DNA of 64,000 nucleotides from Tahibacter harae (GTDB lineage Bacteria; Pseudomonadota; Gammaproteobacteria; Xanthomonadales; Rhodanobacteraceae): NCBI RefSeq assembly GCF_024437735.1, contig NZ_JANFQO010000003.1, positions 1 to 64,000 of the forward strand, read 5' to 3'. Shown piece by piece: positions 18,458 to 27,107 of this stretch (position 1 is its first letter; each line of letters starts with the position of its first letter). The notes under the pieces were generated by a model. It saw only the letters and a program-made list of their open reading frames with translations, ran no database searches and was not told where the DNA came from. The position numbers and the translations under genes were made by a program.

Positions 18458-19411
18458 ATGATCCATTCGTCCATTCTCGAAACCGTAGGCCGTACGCCGA
18501 TCGTGCGCATCAACCGCCTGGCGCCGCCCGGCGTGGAGATGTACGTCAAGCTGGAAGCCTTCAATCCCATGTCCTCGGTCAAGGACCGCCTGGCCCTGGC
18601 CATCGTGCTCGACGCCGAGGCGCGCGGCCTGCTCAAGCCGGGGCAGATGATCGTGGAGGCGACCTCGGGCAATACCGGCATCGCCCTGGCCATGGTCTGC
18701 GCGGCCAAGGGCTACCAGTTCGTTTCCTTCATGGTGGAAACCTTCTCCATCGAGCGGCGCAAGATCATGCGCGCGCTGGGCGCCAAGGTGATCCTTACTC
18801 CGGCCGCCGAGCGCGGCAGCGGCATGGTCAGGCGGGCCGAGGAATTCGCCGCGAAACACGGCGCCTTCCTCGCACGCCAGTTCGAGAACGAGGCCAACCC
18901 GGCCTATCACCGCAGCACCACGGGCCCGGAAATCCTGCAGGATTTCGCCGGCCGCCGCCTCGACGCCTTCGTCACCGGCTGGGGCACCGGCGGCACCCTG
19001 ACCGGTGCCGGCGAGATGATCCGCCTGGCCCGGCCCGAGGTGGAGATCGTCGTGGCCGAGCCCGCGGGTGCGGCCATGCTCGCCGGCAACGAGTGGAAGC
19101 CGCACAAGATCCAGGGCTGGACGCCGGACTTCGTCCCCGCCGTGCTCAAGCGCGAGCTGGCCCAGCGCCTGCTGCCGGTGGACGACGTACTGGCCCGCGA
19201 CACGGCGCGCCGGCTCGCCGCCCAGGAAGGCATCTTCTGCGGCATTTCCGCCGGCGCCACGTTTGCCGCGGCGCTGGAAGTCGCGCGCACGGCCGAGCCC
19301 GGCGCGGTGATCCTGGCCATGCTGCCGGACACCGGCGAGCGCTACCTGTCCACCTTCCTGTTCGAGGGCGTCAACGAAGGCTCGGACGATGAGTGGCTGG
19401 CGGGGCTGTAG
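18458..19411 (+). CDS. cysK: Cysteine synthase A (O-acetylserine sulfhydrylase)
   Basis: The 317-residue enzyme makes L-cysteine from O-acetylserine and sulfide using pyridoxal phosphate. The PLP lysine lies in MSSVKDR, the phosphate-binding loop in TSGNTGIALA, the glycine-rich loop in GWGTGGTLTG, and the C-terminal LPDTGERYLST motif is conserved. The length matches CysK better than CysM. One variation is FVSFMVETFSIERRK where CysK proteins usually read TMPETMSIERRK. The Shine-Dalgarno is weak, but the reading frame starts with the family's conserved N-terminus (ILETVGRTPIVRINRL). It is probably monocistronic. Confidence 0.93.
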   Translation: MIHSSILETVGRTPIVRINRLAPPGVEMYVKLEAFNPMSSVKDRLALAIVLDAEARGLLKPGQMIVEATSGNTGIALAMVCAAKGYQFVSFMVETFSIERRKIMRALGAKVILTPAAERGSGMVRRAEEFAAKHGAFLARQFENEANPAYHRSTTGPEILQDFAGRRLDAFVTGWGTGGTLTGAGEMIRLARPEVEIVVAEPAGAAMLAGNEWKPHKIQGWTPDFVPAVLKRELAQRLLPVDDVLARDTARRLAAQEGIFCGISAGATFAAALEVARTAEPGAVILAMLPDTGERYLSTFLFEGVNEGSDDEWLAGL

Positions 19412-19583
19412 GCGCAGGCGGGTCCAGCCAGCCGCACCAGGCCGGCCCGGCTCGGGCAAGCTGCGCAGCCGTCTGCGCTGCGGCGGCGGTTGACAATGAC
19501 GGCGTCCTATCGGTTCGCGGGAAAAGCCGGTGCCAGCCGCAACCGCTGCGGCTCCGGCGACCGGGGACTACGTGAACATCGCA

Positions 19584-19610
19584 AAAAGGAGCGCTCAACG
19601 CGCTCCTTTT
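19584..19610 (+). terminator. Rho-independent terminator after cysK
   Basis: AAAAGGAGCGC pairs with GCGCTCCTTTT around a TCAAC loop and the stem ends in a T-tract. It is 170 bases downstream of the cysK stop and symmetrical enough to act in both directions. The stretch 19412-19830 otherwise holds no recognisable gene and should include the fimbrial promoter. Confidence 0.75.
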
Positions 19611-19830
19611 CACTTTCGCTTGTCGCAAAACGACCAACAGCGGCCCGGCCGACCGCCGTTACCGCAAAAAAACTTCCTCCGCCCGCAGCAGGCTCATCCA
19701 TGCCGCACCACAAAGCGCGCAAACGGATGATTAAATTTGTTTACAAGTAAACGAAGCGGTGCTAGATAAACACATGCAACACCTACGGCGCCGCATGTCG
19801 TCGGCGTCACCTGTCGCCGCAGGAGGCTCC

Positions 19831-20316
19831 ATGAACGTCTTCCGTACCGGCTTGTTCACCCTCGCCTTCGCCGCCGCCGGCGTCGCGCCCGCCGCCCAGG
19901 CCGCCACCGCCACCACGACCCTGCCGGTCAGCGCGACCGTGCTGGCGACCTGCATCGTCGTCGCCACACCGCTGATCTTCGGCAATTACTCCGGCGCCCA
20001 GCTCGACGCCCAGGCAACGCTGACCGTCACCTGCACCCTGGGCACGACCTACAACGTGCGGCTGGACGCCGGTGCGGGCACCGGTGCCACCGTGACCACG
20101 CGCAAGCTGTCCTTCGGCGTCAACACGCTGGACTACACGCTCTGGCGCGACGCAGCCCATACCCAGAACTGGGGCATCACCGACGGCACGGACACCGTCG
20201 CCGGCACCGGCGCGGTGCTGCCGAACACCCACACTGTCTATGGCCGCATTCCAGCGGGCCAGTTCTCCGCGCCGGGCGCCTATCTCGACACGGTCGGCGT
20301 GACCGTCTTCTACTGA
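19831..20316 (+). CDS. Spore coat U-domain fimbrial subunit (CsuA/B-like major pilin)
   Basis: The 161-residue secreted protein starts MNVFRTGLFTLAFAAAG after a strong AGGAGG and has a signal peptide ending near AAQA. The mature part has the spore-coat-U pattern: an early cysteine in VLATCIVVATPLIFGNYSG, a second in VTCTLGTTYNVRLDAG, and the C-terminal strand AYLDTVGVTVFY. These proteins are donor-strand-exchanged subunits of archaic (Csu-type) chaperone-usher pili used in surface attachment. It is the first gene of a four-gene operon with its chaperone, usher and a second subunit. An upstream in-frame start at 19759 lacks support. Confidence 0.88.
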   Translation: MNVFRTGLFTLAFAAAGVAPAAQAATATTTLPVSATVLATCIVVATPLIFGNYSGAQLDAQATLTVTCTLGTTYNVRLDAGAGTGATVTTRKLSFGVNTLDYTLWRDAAHTQNWGITDGTDTVAGTGAVLPNTHTVYGRIPAGQFSAPGAYLDTVGVTVFY

Positions 20317-20322
20317 GTTCCC

Positions 20323-21108
20323 GTGGAACGCCCCAGGGGAAGGAATTCCGGCGTCGCCGCAGCCGCCGCGCTGTTGCTCGCGCTGGCCCAGAACGCGCTG
20401 ACCCAGAACGCACCGGGCCAGCCGGCACCGACCGCCGCCGGCGCAATGAGCCTGGTCGCCGCGCCGGTACGGCTGGATATCGCCGCTACGGCCAAGGCCG
20501 AAGTGCTGACCCTGACCAACCCCGGCGCCCAGCGCGGCGACGTGCAGGTGCGCGCGCTGGCCTGGAGCCAACGCGACGGCGAGGACAGCTACCAGCCCAC
20601 CGACGCGATCATCGTCAGCCCGCCGCGCTTCAGCCTCGCGCCCGGCGCCAGCCAGACCGTGCGCATCTACCGGCGCGATCCAGCGCCGGCCGCTGAACTG
20701 AGCTACCGCATCGCCGTGGACCAGTTGCCCGCCGCCGGCGCGCCGGTCGCGGGCGGCGTGCAGTTGCCGATACGCCTGATGATTCCGCTGTTTGTCGCCG
20801 GCGCCCAGCCCGCCAGCACCGATCTGCGCTGGCAGGCGCGGCGCAGCGGCGACGGCGTGCAGCTGGAGCTGGCCAATCAGGGCAATCGCCATGTGCGCAT
20901 TTCCAGCCTGGGCCTGGCGCCGGCCCAGGCCGATACAGCGCAGACGCCGCCCGTGCCGCGGCTGATCTATCTCCTGCCCGGCACGCGCCGCAGCCTGCAA
21001 CTGCCGCGGCCGGACTGGCTGGACCAGCGCGTGCGCGCGCTGCGCATCCATGGCGACAGCGACGCAGGGCCCATCGATGCGCGCGTGGACCTGCTGGATG
21101 CTCCTTGA
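20323..21108 (+). CDS. Csu-type periplasmic fimbrial chaperone (CsuC-like)
   Basis: The 261-residue protein has a long hydrophobic N-terminal export signal and then a PapD-like fold: VAAPVRLDIAATAKAEVLTL, the phosphate-binding-type segment VSPPRFSLAPGASQTVRIYR, and LSYRIAVDQLPA. Chaperones of this group hold pilus subunits in the periplasm and deliver them to the usher. It starts with GTG 7 bases after the preceding subunit gene and overlaps the start of the usher gene, which implies co-transcription. No other ATG fits the signal peptide. Confidence 0.87.
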   Translation: MERPRGRNSGVAAAAALLLALAQNALTQNAPGQPAPTAAGAMSLVAAPVRLDIAATAKAEVLTLTNPGAQRGDVQVRALAWSQRDGEDSYQPTDAIIVSPPRFSLAPGASQTVRIYRRDPAPAAELSYRIAVDQLPAAGAPVAGGVQLPIRLMIPLFVAGAQPASTDLRWQARRSGDGVQLELANQGNRHVRISSLGLAPAQADTAQTPPVPRLIYLLPGTRRSLQLPRPDWLDQRVRALRIHGDSDAGPIDARVDLLDAP

Positions 21109-23308
21109 GTTCGGCCTGGTCGCGCGCGCCGCGGCCGGAGCGGACGCCGGCGAACGCCTGGTCTACGACGTGCTGCTGCAAGGCGAGGCCACCGGCAAAG
21201 TGGAAGAGTTCCGCCACAGCGGCGGCGCGCTGTACGCGCCGCGCCGGCTGCTGCAGGAACTGGGCTTGGCCGCACCGGCCACAGCCGGCGAATGGGTGCG
21301 CCTGGACAGCATCGACGGCCTCAGCGCCAGCGTGGACGAAGCGCACCAACAGCTGTCGCTGCGCCTGGCCGCCGCGCTACGGCCGCTGACCATGCTGCAC
21401 GCTGCGCCGGACGAATTGCCGCCGCCGCAGCGGCTGGCACCCGGCGCCAGCCTGGATTACGCAATCAACCTGCTGCGCGGCGACGGCGGCGACACCGATC
21501 TCGCCGCGCGCCTGGCACCGCGCCTGTTCGGCCCCTACGGCAGCTTCAGCCACGACGCGCTGTACAACAGCGCGGAGGCACGCCGCTGGCGCCGCATCGG
21601 AACCTGGTGGCAGAGCGATTTCCCGCAGCGGCCCGCCCAGTTGCGCATCGGCGACGCGCTGACGCAAGGCCCGGCCTGGAGCCGGGCGCTGTACTTCGGC
21701 GGCGTGCACTGGGGCAGCGACTACAGCCTGCGGCCGGACCTCATCACCTACCCCTTGCCCGCCTTCGCCGGCCAGGCGGCGGCGCCGTCCACCGTCGATG
21801 TCATCGTCAACGGCCTGCGCACCCAGCACAGCGAAACGCCGGACGGCCCGTTCGCCATACCGCGCCTGCCGGTGTTCACCGGCGGCGGCGAGGCCCTGGT
21901 GGTAGTCGCCGACGCGCTGGGCCGGGAACAGGTGCATCGCCTGCCGTTCTTCGTCAGCACGCGGCTGCTGCGCGCCGGCCTGGCCGACTACGCCCTCGAC
22001 GCCGGCAAGCTGCGCCGCGGCTATTCCGATGATTACGGCGACGGCTTCGCCGCGTTCGCCGGGCGCTACGGCGTCAGCGATGAACTGACCGTGGAAGCGC
22101 AGCTGCAGGCCGCCGCCGGCCTGCGCATCGCCGGCGCCGGCCTGGTGCGGCGCGTGGGCCAGCTCGGCAGCGTGCAGCTGGCCGCCGGCCGCAGCGACGG
22201 CGGCGGCTGCAAAGGAACACAATGGAATTTCTCCACCGAGTGGCAGCGCGGCCTGATCAGCCTGCGCAGCAGCCACCAGTGGAACGACGCGGACTACTGC
22301 GACCTGGCCGTGCGCCAGGGCCAGCCGCTGCCGCAGCGCCAGGCCCAGTTGCAACTGGGTCTGGACAGCCGTATCGGCCAGTTCAACCTAAGCCGCATCG
22401 AACGCGACGATGCGGAAGGCGAGCTGCACCTGGACGCCCTTTCCTGGTCACGCCGCCTGCATCGCCAGGCCTGGCTGTCGCTGGGCCTGCAGCGCGTGCG
22501 CGAAAGCGGGCGGCCGGACGACGACGCCATCCTGTTCAGCCTGCTGGTTCCGCTGGGCGACGGCGCCACCGCGTTCGCACTGAACGGCAATGCCGGCGGC
22601 GCACGCGAGCGCGGCTACGCCAGCCTGCAGCGGCCGCCGCCGGCCGGACCAGGCTTCGGCTACTACCTCGAAACCGCGCTGCAGCGCAGCGAGCAGCGCG
22701 CCGGCCTGCACTGGCGGCGGAGCTGGGCGGATCTCAGCGTCGAAGCCGAACACACCGCCGGCAGCAACGCCCGGCGCGCCCGCATCGAAGGCGCGCTGGC
22801 CTGGATGGGCGGCGCTGTCTACGCCTCGCGCCAGCTCGGCGAAGCCTTCGCCGTGGTCGACGCCGGCCCGGCCGTGGACGTGTCCATCTACCGCGAAAAT
22901 CAATGGCTGGGCCGCAGTGACGGGCGCGGCCGCCTGCTGGTGCCGCAGCTGCGCGCCTTCGAAACCAATCGCATCGCACTGGAGCCGCGCGAGCTGCCGC
23001 CGGACGTGCAACCGGCGCAGGACCGGCTGCTGCTGCGGCCCTATCGCGGTGGCGGCGTCCTGGCCAGCTTCGGTGTGCGCCGCGATACCGCGCAGGACTG
23101 GGTGCTGCAGCTGCCCGACGGCCGTCCGGCGCCGCCCGGCAGCCTGCTGCTGATCGACGGCGAAGCCCGCCAGAGCGTGGGCTACGGCGGCCTGGTACAT
23201 GTGGAAGCGGCCACGGCCTCGGCGCGTTGGGAGCTGCGCGGCACCTTCGGCCAGTGCCGTCTGGTGCCGGTCGCGTCAACGACATGGCGCTGCGCGGAGT
23301 TGCCATGA
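21077..23308 (+). CDS. Outer-membrane fimbrial usher (CsuD/FimD-like)
   Basis: This outer-membrane beta-barrel usher secretes and assembles the pilus. I chose the ATG at 21077 because it gives a short basic start and hydrophobic signal (MRAWTCWMLLEFGLVARAAA); ATGs at 21050 and 21098 are alternatives. Family features are YDVLLQGEATGKVEEF, SLDYAINLL, FGPYGSFSHD, GDALTQGPAWSRALYFGGV, and the plug and late-barrel motifs DVIVNGLRTQ and NRIALEPRELPPDVQ. About 743 residues is near the lower end for ushers and agrees with the compact archaic type. The N-terminus overlaps the chaperone gene, and the stop overlaps the next gene in an ATGA. Confidence 0.88.
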   Translation: MRAWTCWMLLEFGLVARAAAGADAGERLVYDVLLQGEATGKVEEFRHSGGALYAPRRLLQELGLAAPATAGEWVRLDSIDGLSASVDEAHQQLSLRLAAALRPLTMLHAAPDELPPPQRLAPGASLDYAINLLRGDGGDTDLAARLAPRLFGPYGSFSHDALYNSAEARRWRRIGTWWQSDFPQRPAQLRIGDALTQGPAWSRALYFGGVHWGSDYSLRPDLITYPLPAFAGQAAAPSTVDVIVNGLRTQHSETPDGPFAIPRLPVFTGGGEALVVVADALGREQVHRLPFFVSTRLLRAGLADYALDAGKLRRGYSDDYGDGFAAFAGRYGVSDELTVEAQLQAAAGLRIAGAGLVRRVGQLGSVQLAAGRSDGGGCKGTQWNFSTEWQRGLISLRSSHQWNDADYCDLAVRQGQPLPQRQAQLQLGLDSRIGQFNLSRIERDDAEGELHLDALSWSRRLHRQAWLSLGLQRVRESGRPDDDAILFSLLVPLGDGATAFALNGNAGGARERGYASLQRPPPAGPGFGYYLETALQRSEQRAGLHWRRSWADLSVEAEHTAGSNARRARIEGALAWMGGAVYASRQLGEAFAVVDAGPAVDVSIYRENQWLGRSDGRGRLLVPQLRAFETNRIALEPRELPPDVQPAQDRLLLRPYRGGGVLASFGVRRDTAQDWVLQLPDGRPAPPGSLLLIDGEARQSVGYGGLVHVEAATASARWELRGTFGQCRLVPVASTTWRCAELP

Positions 23309-23817
23309 AAACGGTGCAGCGCGGCTCCGGCCAGTGCCACCTGACGCCCGCCGCCAACTACGCCACGCTGTGCGCAGCCGCCGGGAGAGCAGCCTGGCTC
23401 GCACTGCTGTTGTGGACACCGGCCGCGCTGGGCCAGAGCTGCCGCGTCGATGTGGTCCCGGTGAATTTCGGCGCCTACGATCCGGCCCGCGCCCGGCCCA
23501 GCCTGACCCGCGGCGAGATCGCGATTTCCTGCAGCCAGGGCGACGACAGCACATTGGCGCCACAAGTGCGGCTGCGGCTGTCCGGCCCGGCACAGCGCCA
23601 GCTGCAAGGCGGCGGTATGGCGATGCGTTATTCACTTTTCCAGGATGCGGATCTACAGCGTCCCTGGTGGGACGGCGCGCCGCTGGAACTGGCGCCCAAG
23701 CCCGGCGACGGGCGCAACAGTGGCGTGCGTGCGCCGGTCCATGCGCTGCTGCCGCCGGGACAATGGGTGCAGCCTGGGGAGTATCGGGATCTCGTCCAGC
23801 TCAGTGTGGAGTTTTGA
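23305..23817 (+). CDS. Second spore coat U-domain subunit (candidate tip subunit)
   Basis: The 170-residue protein has an internal signal peptide (AAWLALLLWTPAALGQ) and a U-domain: SCRVDVVPVNFGAYDPARAR, EIAISCSQGDD, and the terminal GEYRDLVQLSVEF. The ATG at 23305 overlaps the usher stop as ATGA; an in-frame ATG at 23284 is also possible. By position after the usher it corresponds to the CsuE-type tip adhesin, but it has only one domain where CsuE has two. It may be a minor or initiating subunit. Confidence 0.8.
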   Translation: MKTVQRGSGQCHLTPAANYATLCAAAGRAAWLALLLWTPAALGQSCRVDVVPVNFGAYDPARARPSLTRGEIAISCSQGDDSTLAPQVRLRLSGPAQRQLQGGGMAMRYSLFQDADLQRPWWDGAPLELAPKPGDGRNSGVRAPVHALLPPGQWVQPGEYRDLVQLSVEF

Positions 23818-24033
23818 GGGCGGGACTGGTGATCCGGGATGGACGCAACCGGAGGCCGGTATGCAGGCGTCGATATTCGACCCGTTCCGCGCCGCGAGAG
23901 TCTGTGGCCGGGATTGGCGGCCAAGAGAAACCAGAATCGGATACCGCCCGGCGCGGGATTCCAGAAAACGGCAAGACTTTACGAAATCGGCACAGAGCAA
24001 CGCAGCACCGGGAAACGGAGCCCCATGCGCCTG

Positions 24034-24056
24034 CCGAATCTCCAATCCCGAATCCC
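24034..24056. repeat. GGGATTCGGGATT-family repeat
   Basis: CCGAATCTCCAATCCCGAAT begins at 24034 and matches the right arm of the inverted pair at 61625-61647. It abuts the stop codon of the minus-strand small gene that ends at 24056. Confidence 0.6.
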
Positions 24057-24319
24057 TACAGCAAGGTATCCCGCCGGCATTCGCTGGCCAGCCAGTCCAG
24101 CACTTCGCGCGCCCAGTAAGCCGCATCCGGCCCCAGCACCGTGCCCGCCGCCAGCGGAGAGCGCAGGCCGGGCGGAATGGCTTCCGGCTGGAATTCCGAA
24201 AGAACCAGCCCCAGCTCAGCCCGCCACGCCGCCGATTCATTGGCCGCCGCACCGCCCCGGGACTGTGCCTCCGCTGCCCGCCGCACTACGGCGGCCACCC
24301 GCTGGATCTCGAAGTACAT
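24056..24319 (-). CDS. Hypothetical 87-residue protein
   Basis: The frame starts MYFEIQRVAAVVRRAAEA and ends REVLDWLASECRRDTLL. It is Ala-rich and mostly helical by eye, without signal peptide or membrane segment. TTAGG precedes the ATG. No family was recognised. It is likelier to be real than the overlapping frames because of its helical periodicity and because a dispersed repeat sits exactly at its 3' end, but it could be spurious. The gap 23818-24055 shows no other gene. Confidence 0.45.
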   Translation of the reverse strand: MYFEIQRVAAVVRRAAEAQSRGGAAANESAAWRAELGLVLSEFQPEAIPPGLRSPLAAGTVLGPDAAYWAREVLDWLASECRRDTLL

Positions 24320-24367
24320 CGGACCTAACCCCCTGGATCAAGCCGCCGATTGTACGGGCTTTTCCCG

Positions 24368-24403
24368 CTGTGTACTTGTTCATTCAGGCATTCAAGTACA
24401 CAG
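24368..24403. repeat. 11-bp perfect inverted repeat upstream of the small minus-strand gene
   Basis: CTGTGTACTTG at 24368-24378 is the exact reverse complement of CAAGTACACAG at 24393-24403, separated by 14 bases containing CATTC twice. It lies about 50 bases upstream of the gene starting at 24319, so it may be an operator or transcript hairpin. The surrounding stretch 24320-24866 has no recognised gene. Confidence 0.5.
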
Positions 24404-24866
24404 AGAAAAACTTTCCGTCGCAGCGGAATCTGCCGCACTGCAATTGCTTTGCGCTGCTTGCATGGTGCGTGCCGGGCGGCGCGCCGTCGCCGGCCGGCTG
24501 CGGTCAATGCCGGCCGAAGCAGACGCGACAGAGCCGCCGCGCCGCTGCGCTGAAGCAGCGATGCCACATAGCTTCAATCGTCACTGCGGGGCAAACAGGA
24601 TCATGCTGGCGGCAGGACGCCAAGCGGGATGGCGGAACCGGCGCAGCGCCCTGGCCGGGCCGGCTCCGGATGGTGCATACCAACGCGATTGCGGTGCGAC
24701 TGGGGCGGTGCAAGGTGATGAGGAGACGGCCCGGCACCATCTGCAGCGACCGCGTTCCATAGCGGACTATCCAAAGCGGGTCTGCCAACGGCGGAAACCG
24801 TCGCCGTCAGCAGTTCAGCGCTTCGCCAGTCAGCAGGTTTCTTCCCCGGCCGGACCGCGCGATTGT

Positions 24867-25295
24867 TCAGCCGTGCTCTTGCGGCAGTTCCACGGCGATC
24901 AGGCGATCCTCGGACAAGGCCACCAGCAGGCGATAGCGGACTTCTTCACGCGACAGGCTGCTGTGCACCAGCAGACGGCGCTGCCGTATCCGCCCCGCGC
25001 CATCGGGCTCGCCCGCCTGCAGACTGATGCACGCCTGCGGATCCGGCGGCCACAACTGGCCGCGTCCGGGCCAGATGCCGTGGACGATGACAGAGTTGAC
25101 CAGTTCCAGCGCCCAACCATCCTGCGACAGGCGCACATGCACCGCCGCGACATCATCACCATCCAGCGGAGTGCCCTCCAGCACCACGCTGTATTGCTGG
25201 ACGGACACGGCACGATCCGCCCCCGCGGACCGGCCTGTCCTTCCATGCCATCGCAGCACGTCCTGCTCCCTTTCTGCCGTAACGGCGAACAGCAA
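24867..25295 (-). CDS. Hypothetical protein, possibly beta-rich
   Basis: The longest frame has 142 residues from a TTG start. Its conserved-looking core is VSVQQYSVVLEGTPLDGDDV, VRLSQDGWALELVNSVIVHG and LVALSEDRLIAVELPQEHG, with alternating hydrophobic residues suggestive of beta strands. No signal peptide or known domain was recognised. The start is uncertain; an in-frame GTG (VLRWHG) is an alternative. It lies in a gene-poor stretch and may be a genuine lineage-specific gene. Confidence 0.4.
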   Translation of the reverse strand: MLFAVTAEREQDVLRWHGRTGRSAGADRAVSVQQYSVVLEGTPLDGDDVAAVHVRLSQDGWALELVNSVIVHGIWPGRGQLWPPDPQACISLQAGEPDGAGRIRQRRLLVHSSLSREEVRYRLLVALSEDRLIAVELPQEHG

Positions 25296-26276
25296 TCTTT
25301 TCGCTCAAAACCACAGCCGCGCGCATGTGACGACAGTCAGGGGAGTTTCCGATCGCGCGTGAAGAAATTTTTAGGTTGCGCGGCACCGATCACGTGCAGC
25401 GGGCAAGTGCCGTGCAACGAAGGTGCAACGTTCACGCAGCGATAACACGAAGAACCGGTTGCGGCACGCGGATCTGCGATTGCACCACTCGGTGTGTTCT
25501 GTTTTCGCAGACAGCCACGATGTAGAGAGCGCGGCGCAATCCGGTGCGGCAACTGCGCAGGCACGTCACCGTATTTCCGAGGCGTATCGGCCAATCCGCC
25601 CGCTATCGGAACGAGCATTCGTCTGTTCCTGCAGTATGGTCTGCCTCGGCATGCCGAGGCCGAAGCCGCGGCTTCTTCTCCGGCGGCAAACGTCGACATA
25701 GCTGTCGCGGCCGACCGCCGCGCGAGCGCTGACATTGCATCTGGAATCGACGCACAAGCGGCGCGGGCTGCCCGGGGCGCCGCATCGCCGCGCAAGCGGA
25801 ACGATCTTCGGTCTGCGGCCGCGTTTGACATGCCCGCGGATGAGGGCCGTCAGGGTTTCATCCTGTCGCGCGGCAACCGCCAGATCGCGCAGCTCCCTCC
25901 GGTCTGCCGCGCTTTCCATATGACGAATACCCGGCCGATGCGGCCCGGTTCAGCACGATGCTTACAGCTGCCGACAAATGCATCAAATGGAAACATGGAC
26001 AAATGATGCAGCACGCGCACGCGAAGGCCCGGAACAGATTCCCGATTCGTGCCCGTGCGAACCCCGCAGTGTCCAAGTCGCCGCGACATAGCACGCGCGA
26101 CCCTTCCCCGCGAGGGCTCGACCAACCTGGAAATACCCCGGCGCCGCTCTGACGGATTTGCGTAGCTGGGCACGCCAACGCGGCCGGAAAGCTCGGCACG
26201 CAAGCGGACAAGAATGGCCCGCGGCTGCTTGCCCGTCTGGACGCCACCGGACCGCGCCGCTGGTTCAAGCAGGCGC
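25296..26276. other. Gene-poor stretch upstream of the tRNA terminator
   Basis: Nearly 1 kb shows no convincing coding frame on either strand: the open frames have erratic composition and resemble no family. Composition is more mixed than in neighbouring genes. I see no clear repeat, promoter or RNA gene in it, so it could be decayed accessory DNA next to the tRNA genes. Confidence 0.4.
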
Positions 26277-26311
26277 AAAACGACAAAGGCCCGGTTTCCA
26301 GGGCCTTTGTC
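26277..26311 (-). terminator. Rho-independent terminator of the tRNA transcript
   Basis: GACAAAGGCCC and GGGCCTTTGTC form an 11-bp stem with an 8-base loop. On the minus strand the stem is followed by GTTTTGC. It ends the transcript that carries tRNA-Thr and tRNA-Val. Confidence 0.75.
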
Positions 26312-26324
26312 TGCACACTGAATC

Positions 26325-26399
26325 TGGTGGGCGGTACAGGATTTGAACCTGTGACCCCTGCCGTGTGAAAGCAGTGCTCTACCGCTGAGCTAACCGCCC
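26325..26399 (-). tRNA. tRNA-Val (anticodon CAC)
   Basis: On the minus strand the gene starts GGGCGGTTAGCTCAGCGG and ends CCGCCCA with an encoded CCA. The anticodon stem CTGCT/GGCAG closes the loop TTCACAC, giving anticodon CAC, which reads GTG valine codons. The T arm contains GGTTCAAATCC. It lies 43 bases after tRNA-Thr on the same strand. Confidence 0.95.
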
Positions 26400-26442
26400 G
26401 AAGGGACGCGGACTTTACGGAGTCCGCGCGCCCCGGTCAACC

Positions 26443-26518
<76 letters not shown>

Positions 26519-26578
26519 GGAAGGCCGCGCAGTATAGTGACTAGGCGGCCGCCGGGCAAGCTGGCCAGCCGCTTGCGG

Positions 26579-27010
26579 TTACCAGCACTTGCCGTTGCTC
26601 TCGTTGCCGCCGATGGTTCCTTTCACGCCGGCGCCGGTCAGCGTCAGGGTGGCGCACTTGTCCACCGCCTGCGGCGTACCGGCGACGGGAGCCGCGCTCA
26701 GCGTATAGGTCTGGTTGCCCGGGCCGAGGACAATGGCGGCCCGATAGAAGCCCTGCTCGGACAAGGCATTGCTGAAGCCCAGCCCAGCCGGCGGGGCGCC
26801 AGTCACGCTGGCGGCGTAATTGTTGAAGTTGGTGTAGTAGCGCTCCTGCGCCGCGGCGACGCGCATCAGCAGATCGCGCGCTTCGGCGCGCCGCGCGCGC
26901 TGGGTGTAGCGCGTGTAGTTCGGCACGGCGATCGCCGCCAGGATGGCGATGATCGCCACGACGACCAGCACTTCGATCAGCGTGAATCCTGCGATGGCTT
27001 TCCGTTTCAC
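26579..27010 (-). CDS. pilE: Type IV pilin-like minor pilin PilE
   Basis: The 143-residue prepilin has the leader MKRKAIAG followed by FTLIEVLVVVAIIAILAAIA, the prepilin peptidase cleavage site and hydrophobic N-terminal helix with Glu5. A disulfide-bonded C-terminal loop is suggested by cysteines in DKCATL and the terminal GKCW. It starts with GTG after AGGGGACAG. As the last gene of the fimT-pilVWXY1E operon it is probably a minor pilin that primes pilus assembly, not the major subunit. PilA1-type major pilins are an alternative reading. Confidence 0.9.
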   Translation of the reverse strand: MKRKAIAGFTLIEVLVVVAIIAILAAIAVPNYTRYTQRARRAEARDLLMRVAAAQERYYTNFNNYAASVTGAPPAGLGFSNALSEQGFYRAAIVLGPGNQTYTLSAAPVAGTPQAVDKCATLTLTGAGVKGTIGGNESNGKCW

Positions 27011-27107
27011 GAGCTGTCCCCTTGCAACTTGATTGAGCGTTTTATCACGCCGGAGGGACGGGAACGCAAGCGGTTTGCGTTCCCATCCCGGCGCATTGAA
27101 GCTGGCG

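Noticed and set aside
15495-18461. 988-residue plus-strand frame
   Set aside because: Alternative frame of the glycosyltransferase, Arg/Pro-rich, no domains.
19491-19520. TTGACA motif suggesting an sRNA promoter upstream of the cysK terminator
   Set aside because: No acceptable -10 element lies 16-18 bases downstream, and the transcript would have no recognisable structure other than the terminator.
25494-26006. 170-residue plus-strand frame in the gene-poor region
   Set aside because: Erratic composition, no ribosome-binding site and no conserved-looking motif.
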